Source of the DNA: Thermincola carboxydiphila
Lineage (GTDB): Bacteria > Bacillota > Thermincolia > Thermincolales > UBA2595
DNA length: 64,000 nucleotides
Assembly: GCA_016841725.1 (NCBI GenBank)
Contig: JAENYP010000009.1
Coordinates: 62,001 to 126,000 of the forward strand
Reading direction: 5' to 3'
Position numbers and translations under genes: made by a program
Notes under the pieces: model-generated
Told to the model about the DNA's origin: nothing
Seen by the model: only the letters and a program-made list of their open reading frames with translations
Databases searched by the model: none
Shown here: one piece after another, positions 34,995 through 47,500 of the stretch
Position numbering within the stretch: position 1 is the first letter of the stretch
How the letters are laid out: each line of letters starts with the position of its first letter

Positions 34995-37900
34995 ATGAGA
35001 TTTAAAGGATTTGCCAGGGCGGTTTTTTTATTGATTGCGGTTTTGGCAGCGACTGCTATATGTGCGGTGATTGCCCCCGGCAGGGCCCTGGCGGCTGCGC
35101 CGGCGGCGTCAGATATACTCTACCGGGAGGATAAGGGACTGGATGCCTTCCCGCGTTTTAGTAAAAAGAACAATTTTAAGTTCTTTGAACTGGCTCAGAA
35201 CAGTGGGGCCACGATTACCACAAACAACGGAGTTCCCTGGAAGATTAAAACAAATAATACCGTTGATAACTGGATAGTCAAATATTCCCTGGACCTGACC
35301 GGACTTTCTGAAGCGGACCAGAAGGGTGACCTCTGGATCCAGGTGGCCTTTGATGTAAGGAATGCTAAAAGGTACGGTGCCGGGATTGACTCTTTTGCGG
35401 AAGATGATATAGCTCTTTTCAGACTGTGGGCCAATGACAATATACCTATGGCTACGATTAACGGTGATGTAGATACCAGGATAAAAGCGGACAGCACCTT
35501 TTCAGATATCACCACAGACTGGATTCCCCTCCAGTATATCCAGAATGTGGATTTAGAATTTACCACTATCCGGGGTGAAGATAATGATAATGTGGTCTAT
35601 TTCTCCAATATCCGGGTTTATATTCATGACTCTACAGGGCCCAAGGCCCTTAAAGTCTCCAATGGATCTTCATATAAATCATATTACACAGGTGGGGAAA
35701 GCATTGATTTCCAGGTGGAGTTCGATGAGCCGGTCAAGATAGACGGCACTCCTTCATCCATGACAGTAATCGGGGCCAAGACTGAAAATATAAATGAAAG
35801 TGTCACCATGACGGCCCAATGCCTGGGGGTAAATGCCACCGATGGGAAAAGGATTGACTATCGCCTCACAGTGCCTGAAGGAGTGGAACTCCAGGGAGTC
35901 CATATAAGTGAACAATCTTTAAATAAAACCGGGGGTGCCTTTGACAATGTGACCGACAATGCAGGGAATGCCTATCTGGGTCCTAGGGTTGACGGGTCCA
36001 CAGGATTTAACCAGGGGTTTTTGCCATATTTTAAGATGGACAGTATTGCCCCATCTGTGGAGAAGGTTGAAATAATCAAGGATAATCCCAATAAGAGTTA
36101 TTTCGGTGCCGGGCATAAAATCTATTTTGATGTCACCTTCTCAGAAGACTTAAATGTCGATGCCTCACAGCTGCAGTTCCTTAAGCTGGAGCTGAATAAC
36201 GGTGTGGTCCTCAATGGTGATACTACATGGCCTGATGCAGGTCATGACAAGGTGCGTTTTACATATACCATTGCTGAGGGAGAAAACAGCGGCCGTATCG
36301 ATGTGAAAACAACTGATCAGGGTGACGGCACCTGGAATATGGCCCTGACAGATTTGGCGGCACCTACCCAGAATACAATCAAGGACAGGGCAGGCAATTT
36401 TACCACAACCGTAAAGTCACCCATAATCGGGGTGGAGAACGGGATTGCCTATGTCTGTTCCCAAAGGGTCAGGGTGGATACCACACCGCCAACCATTTCA
36501 GTTGTCCTGCCTCCGGCAGACAGTGTCTTAAAACGGCATACATTTGAGGTACAGGTGACTGATAATGACGGTGGTGCCGGGGTATCGGGCTACACCTTTA
36601 CGGTGGGCACACCTTATAAGGCGCGGGTCAGGACCGGAGAGGCCACTGATGAAGAGATTCCCATGGGGGATATTAACAGCGGGCCTTCGGAGATCGAACA
36701 CTATCTGGATATTGAGACAAATCGGAGAGGACAGCACCTGATAACCCTTATTGCCAGGGATGGGACAGGGAATACGAGACGATACAGTTTCCTGCGTATC
36801 TTTGATCCCACTCCTCCCAGTATTAATATCAGTTATGTGTCCTATTCATCTGATAGTGCTATCCTCGAATTCGGTGCCGCGGATGTGGACAACAATTTGG
36901 ATGAAGTGGCATACCAGTGGGCCACATATGACAATACCGGTGAAGAATGGGTGCTGGATCCCGCCGGGTGGGAAACCCCGGTTAATTTCAGCGCTGACAC
37001 CGCTAAGGCATATACTTCGGGCAATATAGAGATGCCTGTTATTCCCGGTGAGATTAACTTCAGAAAGCTCTATGTTAAAGCCATGGATACCAACGGCAAT
37101 GTGAGACAGATTGCCGGGTCCCCCATTTATTTTGACCTGCGGGAACCATGTTTTGATCTGCAGCTCCCTGAGGATGCCTCTGAAATCAGGCCGGACTTTG
37201 ACATCACCGTAGCCGGGGCCGTATATCCTGCCACCGATGTGTGGGTACAGTGGGTAAAAGACGGTTCTCAGCCTCTTAGACAGTACACCCTTTCCACAGA
37301 CCTTCCAGGTACTGTAGGAAGTACTGATACTCAGAAATATTTTAATAACAGCAAGCCTTTTAACGGGATCTGGCTCCTGAATATCAGGGCCAAGCGTGCC
37401 GATAATTCCGGTGACTATATTTATCTTGATAACCCTATCCCGTTCAAGTTTGATAACCAGGCTCCCATGGTGGACATTGCTTCTGTGGATAACACCCCGG
37501 CAGCGGCAGTCGGCCCCATTGAGGTTACTGTCAAGGATTACCAGATAAGGGTTGGTGACCCCGGTTATGAAGACGGACCGTTCTATGAACCTGACTATTC
37601 CAGTCCTGACTCCCATTACTGGCTCACAGATCCCTCAGGTACCAAGGTTTTAGACATACCCCTGCCGGAGACAGATCCCCTGGAGCATAAGTTTACTGTA
37701 AATCTGAGTGATTATGTCTATGGGACCGGCATGTATACCCTTACCGTAACTGCGATGGGTCATGACGGCATCCCGACCACCGGACCTTGGAACAAAAAAA
37801 CGGAATTCTATTACCTCGATGTTGATGCCCCCCGGGACGGGACCATTGAAAACCTGCCCCGTTATGTGAATACTGCTAATGTTACCGGGGTGAAATTTAC

Positions 37901-40900
37901 CGCCCAGGATATAACAGGTGCAGTCGAGTATTCCCTGGTTTATAACTATGCAGTGGGCGGAGCCTGGCAGTATGATATCGGGGACTCTTCCGGCTGGCCT
38001 GACTGTGGCAGCCCGGTCTCCTTTGTGCCGGTGGCCGGCAGCACCAATGCCAATGATTATTTTTACCGGACAGGTGCGGTGAACTTAAGTATCCCTGATT
38101 TGGAAGGTGAGCACACCGTAAGCTGGGTTTTTGCCGACAGTGCCGGAAACTACAGTGAGGAATTCACCGAAACCATAATCCTTGATAAAACTCCGCCCTC
38201 AGGCGGGCTGGGTTTTGACAATACCCTGCCCACCAACCAGAATATCAACGTTGTGCTGGACTGGACCACAGATAACTATACTTCATATGAGGATATGCAG
38301 ACCTTTAATCAGGGCAGCAGTACCTGGGCGGCTGCCGACCAGTGGAGCTATACTGTCACCCAGAACGGCACGGTTACCTGTACCATCAGGGACCTGGCTG
38401 GAAATGAGGCTGCAATAACCGGGGAAGTCACCTGGATTGACAAGCAGAAACCTGTTATTGATACAGAGATTGACCGGGCTCCCCCGATAACCAATACCGA
38501 CCTGGCCCAGTTCGATGTTTCGGCTTATGACCAAACACCTGCAGGCGGCAAAGACCCTGTCAAGCTCTTTTACCAATATGACTGGCATTCGGCAGACCAG
38601 GAGTGGCACCCTTTTGCCGAATGTGACACACCTTCCCTGAAAATAACCAGGACCCAGGATGCTGAAGGGCTTGATGTCTGGACATTCCGGACCTCCTTCC
38701 AATATACCGCATCGCTGTCCGATAACGGCATTTTTGACAGGTGGGTCAATGTCAAAGCTGTTGATGCTGTGGGTAATGAGACGATATCATCATATACTTC
38801 CAGTAACCCGCTGCCATCACCGGAGTGGCATTATCTCAACCTTCCTCCCCAAATTGCCTTACAGAGCTTCTCACCTGCCAGGAAGTATGGGACGTCTGTT
38901 GGCCCGGTGGTCCTGAAGCTGTACTTTAAACAGGATGTTGTCGCTGCCCTGGATGATGAGATTCTGGCACCGACTCTGTTTAATGAATACGGGGACAGTG
39001 CCACAGATGATGGAAGCAGCACCCCGTTTTGGGGGGGGAGCGGTTTTGATATCCCCATCCATGAAAACGGCACCTATGACCTGACCTATGCGGACCGGTT
39101 CGGGAATACATATACCCTTTATGATTATATAGCAGTTGACTGGATAGATAATGCCATGCTCCCTGAGGTAACCCATTCACCTGAAGGGATGACCAATGGT
39201 GAGGTGACGGTAACCATTGATGCCACCGGCAGGAATGGTGTCTACCTGTATAATGTGGCCCTGCCGGCAGGTTCATCAGTAACGGCCACAGAGGGGGCCA
39301 AGACCGTTAATATTGGCGGCAGCCCCGTCACGGCATACAAAAAGGTGCTCTGCCAGGCGGGGAGTAACGGAAAAATCAACTACAGTGTCTATAGTGAAGA
39401 AACGGGCCAATATGAGGCCACTTATACGGTGGTAGACACTATTGATACCGGGGCCCCGGCGGCAGAAATCGCCTATACCTCTGATGCCCCGGTTGATGAT
39501 GACGGCCTGACCAGGGGAAACATTACCGCCTCAGTGGTTAATGTTACTGACAACTCAGGTGCATCCCAGGTTACATGTGTAAACACCGGAGGAAGCACCC
39601 ATATATTCACCGATAACGGCACCTTTGATTTCATCCTCGAAGATGGGGCCGGCAACCGGACTGTGCTGACAGCAGAGGTAACCAATATTGACCGTACGCC
39701 TCCTGTCGCGGATATCACACCCCCGGGGTTTGAGCTGAGGTATTTTGTCAATATGCCGGGCGGTAGTATTGATGTGCGCCGTACAGATGGCACATACAAA
39801 ATAACCGGCTATGATGTCCATGTCCAGATAATTCCCCAGGATGAGAGCAGTGTGACGGCTGAGACCTTAACTCCCATAACGGAAAATGACCCCGTAACCT
39901 GTGATGATGAAGCCATGGAATATGTCTTCACTGAGGATGCAGTTATCGGTATCCGGCTGACTGATGCTGCCGGCAACACAACCGATGCCAATATAAATGT
40001 AAACAACATTGACAAACTGCCGCCACAGGGGACGGTCACTTATTCCCAGGATAATCTGACCCATGATGTGGAGGCCCTGCTGACGGCTTCTGACGACAAA
40101 ACCCCCGTCGGCAGCCTTAATTACTTTAATTCTGATGACCTTCAGTTCAATGGGACAGGGCAGGCATACTATGTATTTACCGATAACGGGTCATATACAT
40201 TTGTGGTCGCCGATGAGGCGGGCAATATGGCCAGGTTCCCGGCAGATGTGCGCTGGATAGACAGGGTCGCCCCCACCTTTACCCTGAGCCCGGCCGATCC
40301 GGCAGGACTGGCTCCTATTAGCAGTGATGTCAATGTATTTATCACTCCGTCGGAGCCTTATGCCGATGCCGGGTTTGTGGGGACCAGGCCGGAGGGGGTA
40401 GACCTTACCCTGGGTGTAGAAAGAATTAAGCTGACATTTAGCAAGAATGCCACAGTGGCCATGCGGGTATATGACAAGATCGGCAACAGCAGTGACCTTA
40501 TGGTAACGGTCAACTGTATCGACAAAGAGGTCCCCACTGCTAATTCCCAGGTGGATTATGATGTCCCTGCATTCGGGTATGCCACCATCAAACTGATAAA
40601 TACCAGTGAGACCGTCAGCTTAGAACAGCAGAACGGCACCGTGACCTCCGCCCTGCAGCAAGTGGTGGATCAAAACGGCAGCTATGACCTGGTTATCCGG
40701 GATGAGGCCGGCAACCGGGCCACAGTATCAGTTGAAGTCAGCGGTATCGATGCCGAGCCTCCCCAACTGCAGGCTAACTATACACCTGAAGGGTGGACCC
40801 GGGGACCCGTTACCGTGTCCTTGACCGCTGATGAAGATATTGTTCTCAACGAGAAAGGCAGGGAGGTGGCGGTGCCTGCAGGCACCTCCTATGATGTGGT

Positions 40901-41564
40901 CATGGACCGCAACGGGGCCCATACTTTCTATGCCAAAGACGCCAAAGGCAACACTTCTTATGTTACGGCCAGGGTATACCAGATAGATGACATTGCTCCT
41001 GTAATCAGTTTCAGCGGTCCGGCCAAGCCTGTCTTTATCCAGGGCCAGACCATAACCCTTGATGACTGCACGGCCGCAGACAATGTGGATGGCGACATCA
41101 GTGCCGGTATGAATATTAATTACAACGGATTAGACGTAAGTGACCCTCAAAATAACCCTCCCCAGCCGGGTAAATACATTGTCCAATACAGTGTTACCGA
41201 CAATGTGGGCAATCAGACTACTACCGAACGGGATGTGACAGTGCTCTCACCTGATGATTTCCGGGTCTTTGTCAATGATCAGGATGTGCTTCAGGGTCCG
41301 GTGCTGGTAAATACAGCCGATATTGATCTCTGTCTTATCAATTTAAAAGGCGGGGTGACGGTGAAGTGGAAACGGGGTTATTACAGTGTGGGTGAGATGA
41401 AGCACGGAGGCAGTTCCATCAGTGACTCTGACCTCACCACAGACAGCACCGGCAGGCATGCCCTGTTCACCGTGGCTAAGACCGGCTGGTACACGGTGCT
41501 GGTCCGGGAGCAGGAACGACAGACCTGCCTGGTGCACATTTACGTATCCGGGCTGGATAACTGA
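34995..41564 (+). CDS. Giant secreted protein with Ig-like repeats
   Basis: A 2189-residue exported protein. A signal peptide covers about 1-34 (hydrophobic FLLIAVLAATAICAVIAPG, Ala-rich cleavage region). The rest is a chain of bacterial Ig-like modules. Each ends in a pattern like T-D-x-A-G-N followed by V-x-x-I-D-(K/R)-x-x-P, seen for example as IDKQKPVID, IDRTPPVADIT, IDKLPPQGTV, IDRVAPTF, IDKEVPTAN and IDDIAPVISF. The last full module (about 2000-2085, NVDGDISAGMNINYNGLDVSDPQN) is of the HYR/DUF5011 type. No sortase signal or SLH domain is present, so it may be held by the SLH protein encoded next. Adhesion or extracellular assembly is inferred. ATG 34995 has AAAAGGAGTG upstream. Confidence 0.8.
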   Translation: MRFKGFARAVFLLIAVLAATAICAVIAPGRALAAAPAASDILYREDKGLDAFPRFSKKNNFKFFELAQNSGATITTNNGVPWKIKTNNTVDNWIVKYSLDLTGLSEADQKGDLWIQVAFDVRNAKRYGAGIDSFAEDDIALFRLWANDNIPMATINGDVDTRIKADSTFSDITTDWIPLQYIQNVDLEFTTIRGEDNDNVVYFSNIRVYIHDSTGPKALKVSNGSSYKSYYTGGESIDFQVEFDEPVKIDGTPSSMTVIGAKTENINESVTMTAQCLGVNATDGKRIDYRLTVPEGVELQGVHISEQSLNKTGGAFDNVTDNAGNAYLGPRVDGSTGFNQGFLPYFKMDSIAPSVEKVEIIKDNPNKSYFGAGHKIYFDVTFSEDLNVDASQLQFLKLELNNGVVLNGDTTWPDAGHDKVRFTYTIAEGENSGRIDVKTTDQGDGTWNMALTDLAAPTQNTIKDRAGNFTTTVKSPIIGVENGIAYVCSQRVRVDTTPPTISVVLPPADSVLKRHTFEVQVTDNDGGAGVSGYTFTVGTPYKARVRTGEATDEEIPMGDINSGPSEIEHYLDIETNRRGQHLITLIARDGTGNTRRYSFLRIFDPTPPSINISYVSYSSDSAILEFGAADVDNNLDEVAYQWATYDNTGEEWVLDPAGWETPVNFSADTAKAYTSGNIEMPVIPGEINFRKLYVKAMDTNGNVRQIAGSPIYFDLREPCFDLQLPEDASEIRPDFDITVAGAVYPATDVWVQWVKDGSQPLRQYTLSTDLPGTVGSTDTQKYFNNSKPFNGIWLLNIRAKRADNSGDYIYLDNPIPFKFDNQAPMVDIASVDNTPAAAVGPIEVTVKDYQIRVGDPGYEDGPFYEPDYSSPDSHYWLTDPSGTKVLDIPLPETDPLEHKFTVNLSDYVYGTGMYTLTVTAMGHDGIPTTGPWNKKTEFYYLDVDAPRDGTIENLPRYVNTANVTGVKFTAQDITGAVEYSLVYNYAVGGAWQYDIGDSSGWPDCGSPVSFVPVAGSTNANDYFYRTGAVNLSIPDLEGEHTVSWVFADSAGNYSEEFTETIILDKTPPSGGLGFDNTLPTNQNINVVLDWTTDNYTSYEDMQTFNQGSSTWAAADQWSYTVTQNGTVTCTIRDLAGNEAAITGEVTWIDKQKPVIDTEIDRAPPITNTDLAQFDVSAYDQTPAGGKDPVKLFYQYDWHSADQEWHPFAECDTPSLKITRTQDAEGLDVWTFRTSFQYTASLSDNGIFDRWVNVKAVDAVGNETISSYTSSNPLPSPEWHYLNLPPQIALQSFSPARKYGTSVGPVVLKLYFKQDVVAALDDEILAPTLFNEYGDSATDDGSSTPFWGGSGFDIPIHENGTYDLTYADRFGNTYTLYDYIAVDWIDNAMLPEVTHSPEGMTNGEVTVTIDATGRNGVYLYNVALPAGSSVTATEGAKTVNIGGSPVTAYKKVLCQAGSNGKINYSVYSEETGQYEATYTVVDTIDTGAPAAEIAYTSDAPVDDDGLTRGNITASVVNVTDNSGASQVTCVNTGGSTHIFTDNGTFDFILEDGAGNRTVLTAEVTNIDRTPPVADITPPGFELRYFVNMPGGSIDVRRTDGTYKITGYDVHVQIIPQDESSVTAETLTPITENDPVTCDDEAMEYVFTEDAVIGIRLTDAAGNTTDANINVNNIDKLPPQGTVTYSQDNLTHDVEALLTASDDKTPVGSLNYFNSDDLQFNGTGQAYYVFTDNGSYTFVVADEAGNMARFPADVRWIDRVAPTFTLSPADPAGLAPISSDVNVFITPSEPYADAGFVGTRPEGVDLTLGVERIKLTFSKNATVAMRVYDKIGNSSDLMVTVNCIDKEVPTANSQVDYDVPAFGYATIKLINTSETVSLEQQNGTVTSALQQVVDQNGSYDLVIRDEAGNRATVSVEVSGIDAEPPQLQANYTPEGWTRGPVTVSLTADEDIVLNEKGREVAVPAGTSYDVVMDRNGAHTFYAKDAKGNTSYVTARVYQIDDIAPVISFSGPAKPVFIQGQTITLDDCTAADNVDGDISAGMNINYNGLDVSDPQNNPPQPGKYIVQYSVTDNVGNQTTTERDVTVLSPDDFRVFVNDQDVLQGPVLVNTADIDLCLINLKGGVTVKWKRGYYSVGEMKHGGSSISDSDLTTDSTGRHALFTVAKTGWYTVLVREQERQTCLVHIYVSGLDN

Positions 41565-41581
41565 AAGGGGTGAGAGTGAAG

Positions 41582-44500
41582 ATGAAGAATAAGAGTTCTA
41601 AGGCATGTTTCGGGAAAAGCTTTAAAGCATATTTCAAAAATGGGTTTAAGAAGGTTTTAACCATGAGCCTGGTTGCAGCCATGATGTTTAACCTGATGGC
41701 TCCGGCCATTGCCGAAGCGGTGGAAGGTCCGGAAATCCTGAATGTGCAGAACCGGTTTGTCCAGTTGATGGTCAACAAGGAAAACGGCGGGTTTGTGGTC
41801 AAGACAGTGGAAGGGAGCCTGGCCCGAAAGAGTGACCAGAACAAAAACCTCCTTTACCAGGGGGAAAACTACGATACATCATTTGCCACCTTTCGGATTG
41901 ATGGTAAGGATTACATATTTGGCAACAATTACGGTTTTTTGGGGCTGGGGGGTCAGTTTATCACTCCGCCCGTTAATGACGGCCTTGCCAATGACTCTGT
42001 CTGGAAGGTCGGGGATATTGAGATAGAACAGAAACTGGAAGTAGTCAATGATGTCAGCAGCCCATATATCGGTAATGTAGTTATTAAATACAACGTGACT
42101 AATAAGGGGTCATCTGCCGCCGATATCGGGGCCAGGATTATGCTGGATACGATGCTGGGTTCCAATGACGGGGCCCCCTTTGAATTGGGTGATGATATCA
42201 GTTCCCGCATCGAAGCGGAACAGCGGCTGACCGGTACTGATGTACCTAATTTTTGGAAGGCCTATGATTCTTTTGACGCCCCGGGAGTGATTGCCTATGG
42301 TTTCAATGCCGGATGGCAGGGGTCCAGTAAGCCTGACGAGTTTGTCATGGCTCACTGGAACAATCTGGCCGCAACCAAGTGGGATTGTGCAGTTAATCCC
42401 CTGGTTAACTTCGCTACCATAGATAATGATTACGGGACCGCGGACAGTGCGGCAGCCATGTACTGGGACCCCGCCAGCCTGGCGGTGGGGCAGACGGTGT
42501 CCTTTGAGACGGTCTATGGTGTTATGACAGGTAATGAAGATGCCCTGACAGCGGGTTTTGACATCAATGTGATGGCCCCCCGCGAAATTGAGCTGACTGC
42601 AGATGCCAACGATTATGAAAATGACGGGCTTTTTGATATCCAGTTGGAGATTGACAACACCCTGGCAGCGGCAGAAGACCTGACTATGCTGACAGCCCAG
42701 CTTCAGCTGGAAGACGGCCTGGTGCTGGCACCGGGTGAGGAAAGTGTGGCTTATATCAATGAACTGCCTGCAAATGACACCCAGATCATCAGGTGGCAGG
42801 TAAAGGCAGAGACCCAGAATAATTATAGTATCAGGAAGTTTAAGGTGGATGTTACCAGGAGCGGGTACTCTCCTGTGGCTGAGACCGGATTTATTATTCT
42901 GCCCGGCAAACGGGGTGCGCCGCCTGATATCCAGTTCAATGTAATCGGCCCGGAAAAGATTTATTATGAGGGTGAAAAAATCATCAGTATTGAGGGGATT
43001 GGGCTGGACAATTACCGTGACAAGGGACACTGGGACCTGTACATGGAACCGGTGGACAATAACGACCCGGCAAAAGTTACTCAGATACCTGATGATAATG
43101 TATTCCTGTCTACTGATTATTCCCAGATGACGGTTATTGTCAATGATGACCTGGACTTAGGTGAGCACCTGCTCTATTTTAATTGGACCGAAGATGCGGC
43201 CTTCCCTAAAGATACCCGCCAGGAACTGCCTTATGACGTGATGGTCACCAATGATGAGAGGGACCGGAGCGACAGGTACGGTATCTTATGTGTAGTTAAG
43301 AATTCCGGTAATGACTATGAACTGCAGGCTTACCGGAGTGAAGATGCACTGGCAGATGCTGCCCTGGGAGACAAACTGCTGATGGAACTGCGCGGTGTGG
43401 CTAAAAAGGTAGACCCGACAAGTAATAATTTTGTTATTGATACCTCTTTGGAGCCTGTTATCATAAACGGTATTGTCTCCTATTCCGGGGACCTGATGAA
43501 TGTAAATGATGAGAACGGAACAATTACCGTTTCCGGGAACGGCCCTATTCAGGTCATCGGGGCCCTGACCTTCTGGAAGTGGGAGTTTGAGATACCATTT
43601 ACCGACGGTGAGGATTATGTCCTTACTGAAGAACTGCAGGCAGGCGAAAGCCCGATACAGGTTGACCTCCTGGGTCTGGGCTCCCTCCTGCAGGGTATCG
43701 GCGGTTTTGTCATGGACCTTGACTATGGGGTGTTCCGCCGCATTGAGAAGTCAGGGGAAAAGTATAATGCCATCTCCTTTGGCGGCAGGATGTCCCTGCC
43801 TATCTTCCCGGGGAGCATCAGCACGAGTAGTGACAATTCTAACAGCGGCTCATCTGGGGGGACAGGGGGCGCCTCAGGAGGGACATCAGATGGGTCCTCC
43901 ACTGATACCAATTCCGGAATTCCTGTCATGGGCGGTATCACAGCTGATGTTGATGATGTTCTGTTCGGTGAAAGACAGAACAAAGACCCCGGCTTTATCG
44001 GTATAGATGTGACCACATCCATTGCGATGCCGGACAATGCCTTTGGCGGTCTGATTCAAAACGGGTTTAGCGCCTCAGTAATGATAAACACTATAGACAA
44101 TATATATAGTGTCCAATTTGGGGTCCAGGTTCAGATTATCCAGTGTTCGGGGGAACTGACCCTGATGCTCCATGAGGGCAAGTATCCGGTGCCGGACACG
44201 CTCCTTGTTTCGGGCGGCGGTGATCCCGGTATACCGGTGGTACCCGGTATATTCTATATTACCAACATTGGGGGCGGGTACAGTGACCTGTACGACTCTA
44301 TTTTCGGTGACAGCTACCTGCTGCCCCTGACCCTGCACCTGAGCGCCGGAGCCAGTCTGTTTGACGTGCTGGATATTAATGCCGAAATGGAAATGGCCAT
44401 GACGCACTTCAGCATAAGCGGTGATGCCCAGCTTTTCGGTATCATTCCGATAATGGAGGACCTCACCCTATATATGAGCTGGGTTGATGGATTCTATACC

Positions 44501-47500
44501 CAGATTCGGGGGACAATTTACCTTTACCAAGGTTTTATCGAAGGCTCTGCCTGTATTACTATTACCGATGACTTTGTTGAGGGCTGGGCCAGGGTGGCCC
44601 TCCAGATACCCAACTACATACCGATTGTCGGCGGTTTTAATATTGCCGGTGCCGAGGTTGGTATCGGGACGATTAAGGTCTGGGGAAAGGTCTTTTTCCT
44701 GGGGCTGCAGATCGGAGTAATCTATTACTGGGAGACCAATGATGTCGAGGTGGTTACCGGTGAGGATGCCGATCAAATAGCCGCAGTAGTGGCGTCGTCC
44801 CTGGGTGATTTTGAGACATTTGACAGGAACGGCCGTAAAGTTCATGCCTATTTGGGGACTAATACGGTTACCATAGCATCGACCGGTCCGGGGATAAGGG
44901 ATGTGCTGCCCAGGTCCGGAGGTGTCCTTGCAAGTGCGCCTACTATTACTTCCAATTCGGACCGGACAGAGCATACCTTAACATTAAACGGTATGTACGG
45001 TGCCTTTATCAAGACAGAGTATTTTGACAGCAAACCTAGTGTAACTGTAACCAAACCGGACGGGTCCAACTATAACCTGGTGGATGCCGATGTCACCGGT
45101 GATTATCAGAATGCCAATATGCGCACCCAGATTATCCCGGCTGATTATGAGGCTGGGACCACAGAGAAGAAATATATTATCATCTCAATTCCTCCGTCTG
45201 AAATGGCTGACGGTGACTGGACAGTAAGCGCCACAGCGCCCATTGAGGTCAGCCTGACTGAGGTTGGGGCCCTGCCCACCCTGACCGGTGCTGAGGCCAC
45301 TCTGAATCCAAACCCCGTGACAGGAGATACCGTCACTGTTAACTGGAAAGCGGAAAATGCCGGTTCTGCCCTGGTGGATATCTACCTGTGTAAGGATGCA
45401 GAGAGTGATTCGGGTACCCCCTTGAACGAGGGACTGACTACTAACAGCAGCGGACAGGGAAGCTGTACGGCAGAACTGCCGGCTACCCTGGCGAGCGGGC
45501 AGTACTATATCCGCACAGTCATGAAACAGGGTGACTCCAGTTATGAGTTTGAATATGCGGAGAATACAGCCACCGGCGGGACAGCCTTTGATTATGTGAA
45601 TAGCAACCAGCCCCAGCCGCCCGCAGGGGTAACCGCTCAGGCGTTTGGCAGCGGGTATCTCTCTGCTGATGTATCTTATATCAACTCCGGTGATATTGAC
45701 GGCTATATGGTCGATGTCCTCGATGACGGTGGAAATCCGGTAACCACCTTCAATGAAGAGTATTTTGGCGTGGATGACACTATTATTGTGGGAGGATGGA
45801 CCACCTCAACGCCAATGGACTTTTCCACAGACCCGCCAACCGAGCTGGCACCCATCAGTGTCGGTTTGGAGCCGGGACACTCGTACCGGGTGCGGGTCAG
45901 GGCATATAAGAATATTGCCGTTCCCGGAGAAGGGGAATTCAAACTGCTGTCTGCTCCTGCGGCGTCAGGGACGGTATTCCTCCCGGTACCTGACCCGGCT
46001 GAGATAACGGTGACATATGGTGATGGCTTCACAGACTCGGTAGATGATGCCGGTTACCCTGTCAAATTGACCAATGGTGCGGCAACCAAACTGCATTTTG
46101 CCGCTGACATGGATGTGGAGGCAACTCTCATGGTGAACGGCAGTTATTACGGGGAGTTCAGCGGACAGGAATGGGATGCTGCCATTCCCCTGGAAGACGG
46201 GAACCATGTCATTAAGGTTATCGCCTATAATGACAATAACGATAATACTGTACTGACAGTACCGGTGACGGTAGATACCACTCCGCCGCATCTGATGGTT
46301 TCAAGCCCTGTTAAGGGGGGCGTATATGAGGGTGGAAAAGTGACCCTGAAGGCTGCCGTGGAAGTGGGGGCACAGTATACCATTACAGTTGACGGGAATC
46401 CGGTGGTTAGTGATGACCCCTTAACCGGAGCCATTTCTGCTGACGGTCTTTTAGAATACACTGTTCCTGTAACAGGTTCGCAGCTGGTTCATAATATATC
46501 AGTTTCTGCCACTGATGAGGCTGGCAATACTTCCACATACAACGCCCCGGTGCTCAACGGTGCCATGGGGGCCTTAGATCAGGCATTTATCCGGGCGGCG
46601 GAGATATCTGATGATCAGCTGACTATAAAAGAGGGTGACACTGTGCAGCTAGAGCTTATCGGCAGTGATGCCGGTAATGAGGAATTTGTACTTAATTCGC
46701 CACAGACTGACTGGACAGTTCTGGAAGGCAGCGGCAATGTATCTGTGACCCCGGACGGAGAAGTAACCGGAATTACCTCCGGTACTGCAGTAGTGCTGGG
46801 CTCCTTCTCCATTGCCGCAGACTACTCTTTTGCCGATGCCCTGGTAGTGGAGGTGACTCCTGGCGGGAATCTGCCACCTGCTGCAGGCGGCAGCCAGAGC
46901 TTTGATGTGAGAGTGAACAGTCCGGCAGCTATAAATCTGGATAAGATATTTACTGATCCCAATGGTGACCCGATGACGTATAGTGCTTCTCTGGGCACGG
47001 TGACGGGGAGTACATGGGAATACACACCCACTTCAACCGGGATTGTTACGGTGTACATAACTGCTGCTGATTCGTACGGTGCGGCAACGGTAAGTACCCT
47101 TACCCTGAATGTGTATAAAAAAGGTGATCACGATAATATTCCCACTGTTATGAAGGGACTCAGTCCTGAGAATGTTGATTCACTCATCAGTGATGCCATC
47201 GGGAAGGGGACGGGTAAGCTTATCATTGATGCGGTAATTCCCTCAGCCCCCAACTTACAAATGCGTTTACCGGCCGACCTCCTGAAGAGGGCCGGAGAAG
47301 CGGGTCTCAATCCGATAGTGATCAAGACTGCTCTTGGTGAAATATCATTTGATACCGATGCTTTTGATATTGATGCCCTTAATACTGGTGCTCCTGATGT
47401 TTCAGATGTCAAGTTTATTCAACTGGATTTCGGTCGTGTCAGCCCACTGGAATTAAGTGTGGCCGCACAGCAGGAAACCGGGAACAGGCCTGTTTATAAC

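Noticed and set aside
36846-37616. 256-codon minus-strand frame inside the giant Ig-repeat gene
   Set aside because: It lies antisense to a clearly coding region and its product is rich in His, Ile, Arg and Gly with no family resemblance; a shadow frame.
42110-43030. 306-codon minus-strand frame inside the SLH gene
   Set aside because: Antisense to real coding sequence, no ribosome site and no recognisable domain.
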